A stretch of 64,000 nt of DNA from Roseburia sp. (GTDB lineage Bacteria > Bacillota > Clostridia > Lachnospirales > Lachnospiraceae), in contig JALEKJ010000046.1 in NCBI GenBank assembly GCA_022771695.1, forward strand, positions 1-64,000, given 5' to 3'. How positions within the stretch are numbered: position 1 is the stretch's first letter; each line of letters begins with the position of its first letter. A program made the position numbers and the translations under genes. Under the pieces are notes generated by a model, which saw only the letters and a program-made list of their open reading frames with translations, was not told the DNA's origin and ran no database searches. This document shows, piece by piece, positions 58,242 through 64,000 of this stretch.

Positions 58242-60494
58242 ATGGCAAAATATGCACGAATCATTGTCGATATATCGCAGGAAAAATTGGATAAGACATT
58301 TGATTATCGGATACCGGAGCGTTTGAAGGAACGTTTGAAAGTCGGAATGCAGGTTGTAGTGCCATTTGGAAGCCGCAAGATAACAGGCTATGTCATTGAA
58401 CTGACAGATGAAGTGGATTATGATGAGGAAAAGTTAAAAGATGTTTTAAGTATTGCAAAAGATAGTATTCCGATTGAGTCACATCTGATTGCGCTGGCTG
58501 GATGGATGCGTCAAAATTATGGCGGTACGATGAACCACGCATTAAAGACCGTAATTCCGATTAAAGCAAAGAAAAAACAGGTAGAGCATAAAAGCGTGAA
58601 GCTTGCGGTTCATCCAATGGAAGCGAAAAATCAGCTGGCAGAATATCAGCGCAAGCACAGTACTGCGCGTGCAAGACTACTGGAAGCACTGTTGGAAGAG
58701 ACGGAACTTGATTGGGAGGTGATTACCGGTAAACTGGCAGTCACCGGAAGCGTGATACGGGCGTTGGAAGAGCAGGGCGTCGTAAAGGTCATCAGCGAGA
58801 CACAGTACCGTAATCCGGTCGGTCATCTTACGAGGCAGGGGTATGTACACGAACTGAACGAGGAACAGCAGCATGTGGTTGATACGATTCTATCGGACTA
58901 TGAGGCGGGTGTGAGGAATACTTACCTGCTAAAAGGTGTTACCGGCAGCGGTAAGACGGAAGTCTACATGGAACTGATTGCACATGTGACAAGTGGCGGA
59001 AAACAGGCGATTGTACTGATACCTGAGATTGCTTTAACGTATCAGACGGTTATGCGGTTTTACAATCGTTTTGGCGACAGGGTTTCTATCTTAAATTCAA
59101 GAATGACACCGGGAGAGCGATATGATCAGTTTACACGCGCGAAAAAAGGTGAAATTGATATTATGATTGGACCGAGATCAGCACTGTTCACCCCTTTTTT
59201 AAATCTTGGTTTAATTATTATTGACGAAGAGCATGAGCCATCCTATAAGAGCGAGACGGTTCCACGCTATCACGCGAGAGAAACGGCAATCGAGCGGGCA
59301 AAAATGTTGGGAGCGAGTGTTGTGCTTGGGTCTGCAACACCGTCGATCGACAGTTACTACAAAGCCCAGGCAGGGGAATATCACCTGCTTACGATGGAAA
59401 AGCGTGTGCATGAAAAACCGCTTCCGGTCTGTGAAGTGATAGACCTGCGGGAGGAATTAAAGCGGGGCAACCGCTCTATTTTAAGTGAGCGATTGACGGA
59501 GTTGATGGAAGAGCGTTTGCGTGACGGACAACAGACAATGCTATTTTTAAACCGTAGAGGCATGTCCGGCTTTGTGTCTTGCAGAGCATGCGGACATGTG
59601 ATAAAATGTCCGCATTGCGATGTTTCCTTAAGCTTGCATAGTGCGAGAAATTATGGGGAAGTCGGCAGGATGGTTTGTCACTATTGTGGTTATGAAGAAC
59701 CGGAACCGCAGAACTGTCCGGTCTGTGGATCTAAATATATCAGTGGTTTTAAGGCGGGAACGGAAAAGGTCGAGATGATTGTAAAACAGCGTTTCCCACA
59801 GGCGAGAGTCCTTCGTATGGATATGGATACGACCCGCAGCAAGGAAGGATATGAGCAGATATTATCCGGCTTTGCAAATCGGGAAGCGGATATCCTGATT
59901 GGTACACAGATGATTGTAAAGGGTCACGATTTCCCACATGTCACGCTCGTAGGAGTTCTGGCGGCGGATTTGTCACTTCACGTCAGTGACTATCACGCGT
60001 CCGAGCGCACATTCCAACTGCTTACGCAGGCGGCAGGAAGAGCAGGAAGAGGGGAGCAGCCGGGTGAGGTTGTGATTCAGACTTATGATCCGGAGCACTA
60101 TAGTATTACCACTGCGAAGGAGCAGGATTACGAAGCTTTTTATGAGCAGGAAATCGCATACCGCGAGATAATGTGTTATCCACCGGTGTGGAATCTGCTG
60201 GTTATCTTATGTGCGTCACGCACAGAAGAAACAGCGGCGGAGGGAGCGAGGCGTTTGGCAGAGCACGCAGGGGCGTGGATTACAGCGTCGGGCAAGAAGG
60301 TTTCTGTCATCGGACCGGCGGATGCTGCTGTGGCAAAAGTGAATGATATATATAAGAAGGTTATTTATCTAAAGACGCAGGAATATGCGACCTTAGTAAA
60401 AATAAAAGATATGGCAGAGAAGTTCACCAGAGATAATCGGGATTACAAGGATGTGATGATTCAATTTGACTTTAATCCGGTAAATGGCTTCTGA
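58242..60494 (+). CDS. priA: primosomal replication helicase PriA
   Basis: LLKGVTGSGKTEVYM; IIDEEHEPSYKS; Zn-binding CRACGHVIKCPHCDVSL; GTQMIVKGHDFPHVTLVGVLAAD. Confidence 0.98.
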   Translation: MAKYARIIVDISQEKLDKTFDYRIPERLKERLKVGMQVVVPFGSRKITGYVIELTDEVDYDEEKLKDVLSIAKDSIPIESHLIALAGWMRQNYGGTMNHALKTVIPIKAKKKQVEHKSVKLAVHPMEAKNQLAEYQRKHSTARARLLEALLEETELDWEVITGKLAVTGSVIRALEEQGVVKVISETQYRNPVGHLTRQGYVHELNEEQQHVVDTILSDYEAGVRNTYLLKGVTGSGKTEVYMELIAHVTSGGKQAIVLIPEIALTYQTVMRFYNRFGDRVSILNSRMTPGERYDQFTRAKKGEIDIMIGPRSALFTPFLNLGLIIIDEEHEPSYKSETVPRYHARETAIERAKMLGASVVLGSATPSIDSYYKAQAGEYHLLTMEKRVHEKPLPVCEVIDLREELKRGNRSILSERLTELMEERLRDGQQTMLFLNRRGMSGFVSCRACGHVIKCPHCDVSLSLHSARNYGEVGRMVCHYCGYEEPEPQNCPVCGSKYISGFKAGTEKVEMIVKQRFPQARVLRMDMDTTRSKEGYEQILSGFANREADILIGTQMIVKGHDFPHVTLVGVLAADLSLHVSDYHASERTFQLLTQAAGRAGRGEQPGEVVIQTYDPEHYSITTAKEQDYEAFYEQEIAYREIMCYPPVWNLLVILCASRTEETAAEGARRLAEHAGAWITASGKKVSVIGPADAAVAKVNDIYKKVIYLKTQEYATLVKIKDMAEKFTRDNRDYKDVMIQFDFNPVNGF

Positions 60495-60500
60495 TGCGGA

Positions 60501-60989
60501 ATGGAGGATAAGATGGCACTTAGAACAATACGTATACAGGGAGACCCTGTACTGGAAAAGAAATGCAGAGAGATTACGGAACTGACACCCAAAATCACAG
60601 AGCTGATTGAGGATATGATTGAGACGATGTATGAGGCGAACGGCGTAGGTCTTGCAGCACCGCAGGTAGGTATCTTAAAACGCTTGGTAGTCATTGATGT
60701 CGGGGAGGGACCGATTGTTATGATCAATCCGGTTATCTTAGAGACAAGCGGTGAGCAGACAGGGGATGAGGGATGCTTAAGTCTTCCGGGCAAAGCAGGC
60801 TGTGTGACACGTCCGAATTATGTCAAGGCGCGTGCATTTGATGAGAACATGGAAGAATATGAGATTGAGGGCACAGAGCTTTTGGCACGTGCAATCTGTC
60901 ATGAGTTAGACCATCTGGACGGACATATGTACACGGAGAAAGTCGAGGGACCTCTCCACGAAGTGACCTACGAGGATGAGGAAGCATAA
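60501..60989 (+). CDS. def: peptide deformylase
   Basis: GVGLAAPQVG, EGCLSLPG, ICHELDHLDG. Confidence 0.98.
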   Translation: MEDKMALRTIRIQGDPVLEKKCREITELTPKITELIEDMIETMYEANGVGLAAPQVGILKRLVVIDVGEGPIVMINPVILETSGEQTGDEGCLSLPGKAGCVTRPNYVKARAFDENMEEYEIEGTELLARAICHELDHLDGHMYTEKVEGPLHEVTYEDEEA

Positions 60990-61028
60990 GCGTTCAAAGA
61001 CTTGGGCATATAGAAATGAGGTGGAGTA

Positions 61029-61964
61029 ATGCGTGTTATTTTTATGGGAACACCGGATTTTGCGGTAGAGACTTTAGAAGAAATCATAAAGGCAGGGCAT
61101 GAAGTGGTGCTCGTCGTGTCACAGCCGGATAAGGCAGTCGGTCGAAGCAAAGCCTTGAGGTATACGCCGGTAAAAGCATGCGCGATTGAGCATGGAATTG
61201 AGGTGTATCAACCGGAAAAGGTCCGCGAGGCGGCATGTGTGGAATATTTGCGTGGATATGCACCGGATATTATAATTGTAGAGGCTTTTGGGCAGATTAT
61301 ACCAAAGGCGATTTTAGATATGCCGCGCTATGGCTGCGTAAATGTACATGCATCATTGCTTCCGAAATATCGAGGTGCTGCGCCGATTCAGTGGGCGGTT
61401 ATCAATGGCGATATGGTGACGGGTGTGACGACGATGCGTATGAACGAAGGTCTCGATACAGGCGATATGATTCTAAAACAGGAAGTCATTATTCGTGAGG
61501 ATGAAACCGGCGGAAGCCTTTTTGAACATCTTTCAAAAGTAGGCGCAAAGCTCTGTGTAAAGACGATGGAGGCGATAGAGGCGGGTACTGCCACATATAC
61601 GCCGCAGAACGACGAAGAGGCAACACATACGAAGAAGATTTACAAGGAACTCGGCAGTATCGACTGGACAAGAGATGCCAAAACGATTGAGTGCCTGATT
61701 CGTGGATTGGACCCGTGGCCGAGTGCTTATACGCGTCTGAATGATAAGACATTAAAAATCTGGAAAGCAAAAGTAATTCCGGGAGAGAGTGATACCGCAC
61801 CGGGATGTATTGTAAAAGTTGAGAAAGCGGGGATTACCGTACAGACCGGAGAAGGAATGCTTTTACTTACGGAGATTCAGTTAGAAGGAAAGAAGCGCAT
61901 GTCGGTGGAATCCTTCTTAAACGGCTATCCGGTGGAAGCGGGAACTTATTTTAAAAAGGGTTAA
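61029..61964 (+). CDS. fmt: methionyl-tRNA formyltransferase
   Basis: RVIFMGTPDFAVETLEEI; NVHASLLPKYRGAAPIQWAVINGD. Confidence 0.98.
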   Translation: MRVIFMGTPDFAVETLEEIIKAGHEVVLVVSQPDKAVGRSKALRYTPVKACAIEHGIEVYQPEKVREAACVEYLRGYAPDIIIVEAFGQIIPKAILDMPRYGCVNVHASLLPKYRGAAPIQWAVINGDMVTGVTTMRMNEGLDTGDMILKQEVIIREDETGGSLFEHLSKVGAKLCVKTMEAIEAGTATYTPQNDEEATHTKKIYKELGSIDWTRDAKTIECLIRGLDPWPSAYTRLNDKTLKIWKAKVIPGESDTAPGCIVKVEKAGITVQTGEGMLLLTEIQLEGKKRMSVESFLNGYPVEAGTYFKKG

Positions 61965-61980
61965 GATATGAAGAGAAAGG

Positions 61981-62700
61981 GTGGTAATTATGCCATATTA
62001 TTACTGGGGATTTGATCCTACGTATCTGTTGGTTGTAATCGGTGCAGTCATTTGTCTGATTGCATCCGCACGGGTAAATAGTACCTTCAATAAATATGCA
62101 CAGTATCGCAGTATGTCCGGTATGACAGGAGCGCAGGCAGCAGAGCGTATCCTGCATGCTGCAGGCATTTATGATGTCTCGATTCAGCATGTTTCCGGAA
62201 ATTTAACGGATCACTATCATCCGGGGAAGAAGACATTAAATTTATCTGACGCTGTATACAATTCGACTTCTGTGGCAGCCATTGGTGTGGCGGCACATGA
62301 GTGCGGGCATGCGATTCAGCATCAGCAGGGGTATGTACCACTTTCTTTGCGGACTGCAATCGTGCCGGTGGCAAATATCGGTTCTACTCTTTCCTGGCCG
62401 CTTATTTTGATTGGATTACTTTTTTCACGGAATACAGGAAGCTTTCTTATCAATCTTGGTATCCTGTGCTTTTCTTTTGCCGTACTGTTTCAGCTTGTGA
62501 CATTGCCGGTTGAGTTCAATGCCTCTTCGCGGGCGCTGGCGCTTCTTGGTCAGCAGGGAATCTTAAGTGAGAGTGAAATGCCTTACACGAGAAAAGTATT
62601 AAAAGCAGCAGCACTTACTTATGTGGCGAGTGCGGCAGCGGCGTTGCTGCAGTTGTTACGTCTGTTATTGCTGTTTGGAGGAAGAAGACGAGATGACTGA
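61981..62700 (+). CDS. YugP-family zinc metallopeptidase
   Basis: GVAAHECGHAIQHQQGYVPL HExxH-type motif; multiple TMs. Confidence 0.93.
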   Translation: MVIMPYYYWGFDPTYLLVVIGAVICLIASARVNSTFNKYAQYRSMSGMTGAQAAERILHAAGIYDVSIQHVSGNLTDHYHPGKKTLNLSDAVYNSTSVAAIGVAAHECGHAIQHQQGYVPLSLRTAIVPVANIGSTLSWPLILIGLLFSRNTGSFLINLGILCFSFAVLFQLVTLPVEFNASSRALALLGQQGILSESEMPYTRKVLKAAALTYVASAAAALLQLLRLLLLFGGRRRDD

Positions 62701-64000
62701 TTCCGTAAATACAAGAGAACTGGTGTTGGGTATCCTGATGGAGGTAACGAGCGAAAGTAACTACAGTCATCTGGTACTTCGTGCGGTTTTAGAGAAATAT
62801 CAGTATCTGGATAAGAAGGAACGTGCATTTATTACACGTTTGTCCGAAGGGACTATCCAGCGCATGATTGAGTTGGATTACATCCTGAATCAGTTTTCTA
62901 AGGTGAAGGTAAATAAAATGAAACCGGTTATCCGCAATATCCTGCGGATGGGTGTCTATCAGTTAAAGTATATGGATGCGGTTCCGGCTTCGGCAGCGTG
63001 CAACGAAGCGGTGAAGCTTGCAAAGAAAAAGGGCTTTGGCTCTCTTAGCGGATTTGTAAACGGTGTATTGCGCAATGTCAGCAGGAATATAGAGCAGATT
63101 ACATATCCGGATGCGGACAAGGAACCGGTAACGGCATTGTCCGTGCGATATTCGATTCCGGAATGGCTGACTGTACAGTGGCTCGAGGAATACGGCAGAG
63201 AGCAGACCGAGCAGATGATGCAGGCATTTCTGACGGATGCACCGATTACGATACGTACCAATTTAAAGCGAACGACACCGGAGGAGTTGCGCGAAAAGCT
63301 TGAGGCGGAGGGTGTAACAGTAGAGACCATGGATGCGACAAAATATCCGGAGCTTCCGTATGCATTTATGATTTCCGGCTTTGATTATCTGAATGGACTG
63401 AATTCTTTTCGGGAAGGCTTGTTCTATGTACAAGACTTAAGCTCTATGTTGGTAGCAGAATGGGCGGCACCGAAAGCAGGAGATATCTGTATCGATGTCT
63501 GTGGTGCGCCCGGAGGTAAGAGTATTCATTTGGCGGAAAAGCTAGACGGCACGGGAAGTGTAGAGGCAAGGGATATAAGCGAACATAAAGTGGAACTGAT
63601 TCGTGAGAACATTGCACGCCATCAACTTTCGAATATTACTGCCAAACGCTGGGACGCTACGGTATTAGACGAGGAGTCGGTAGAGAAAGCAGACATTGTG
63701 ATTGCGGATTTACCTTGTTCCGGGCTTGGTGTACTTCGCAAGAAGACGGATATCAAATACCGGATGAGCGAGAGTGCACAGGCGGAGCTGGTGGAATTGC
63801 AACGAAGCATTTTACAGGTAGTTGCTTCCTATGTGAAGCCGGGCGGTACGCTTATGTATTCGACCTGTACCATCCACCGTGCGGAGAACGAAAAGAATGT
63901 TGCGTGGTTTATCGAGCAACATCCGGAATTTTCGGTGGAAAAGATGCGTCAGATATTCCCGGAGGAGACGTTGGGAGACGGATTTTTTATTGCCCGGCTC
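62693..64000 (+). CDS. rsmB: 16S rRNA m5C967 methyltransferase (truncated by window end)
   Basis: Translation from ATG 62693: MTDSVNTRELVLGILMEV...; DVCGAPGGKS and ADLPCSGLGVLRKKTDIKYR motifs; open at position 64000. Confidence 0.93.
   Translation, partial: MTDSVNTRELVLGILMEVTSESNYSHLVLRAVLEKYQYLDKKERAFITRLSEGTIQRMIELDYILNQFSKVKVNKMKPVIRNILRMGVYQLKYMDAVPASAACNEAVKLAKKKGFGSLSGFVNGVLRNVSRNIEQITYPDADKEPVTALSVRYSIPEWLTVQWLEEYGREQTEQMMQAFLTDAPITIRTNLKRTTPEELREKLEAEGVTVETMDATKYPELPYAFMISGFDYLNGLNSFREGLFYVQDLSSMLVAEWAAPKAGDICIDVCGAPGGKSIHLAEKLDGTGSVEARDISEHKVELIRENIARHQLSNITAKRWDATVLDEESVEKADIVIADLPCSGLGVLRKKTDIKYRMSESAQAELVELQRSILQVVASYVKPGGTLMYSTCTIHRAENEKNVAWFIEQHPEFSVEKMRQIFPEETLGDGFFIARL

Noticed and set aside
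60501-64000. def-fmt-yugP-rsmB arrangement as a novel cluster
   Set aside because: This gene order, following priA, is a common conserved translation-related cluster in Clostridia.

Overview
The window looks like a low-to-mid GC Firmicutes chromosome segment, probably Lachnospiraceae (inferred from gene content and style; no taxonomic search was possible). Most of it is well-conserved housekeeping DNA. This includes an Asn-type T-box upstream of non-discriminating AspRS and GatCAB, a MarR/ABC exporter pair, nrdDG, two tRNA-Leu genes, dgt, dnaG-rpoD-trmK, RNase P RNA, pyrBI, murE, and priA-def-fmt-yugP-rsmB. The main accessory block is a complete monoderm type IV pilus (T4P) operon at about 33.8-51.4 kb. 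It runs PilB, PilT, PilC, major pilin, PilD, a PilM-PilN fusion, PilO, four minor-pilin-like proteins and a ~1,495-aa secreted protein sitting where PilY1 sits in proteobacterial operons. The observations I rate highest are: (1) a ~87-nt element that starts at the predicted +1 downstream of two unrelated promoters (pfkB-family kinase at 1.6 kb, PilZ gene at 53.5 kb), with conserved ends around a variable helix, so a candidate undescribed structured leader RNA; (2) an in-frame GNAT acetyltransferase-GatC fusion; (3) the giant candidate pilus-tip protein with three internal Rossmann/GATase-like repeats; (4) a tandemly duplicated promoter/palindrome cassette upstream of the pfkB gene; and (5) several unexplained structured or inverted-repeat elements. 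All product names come from reading the translations. No database search was run.
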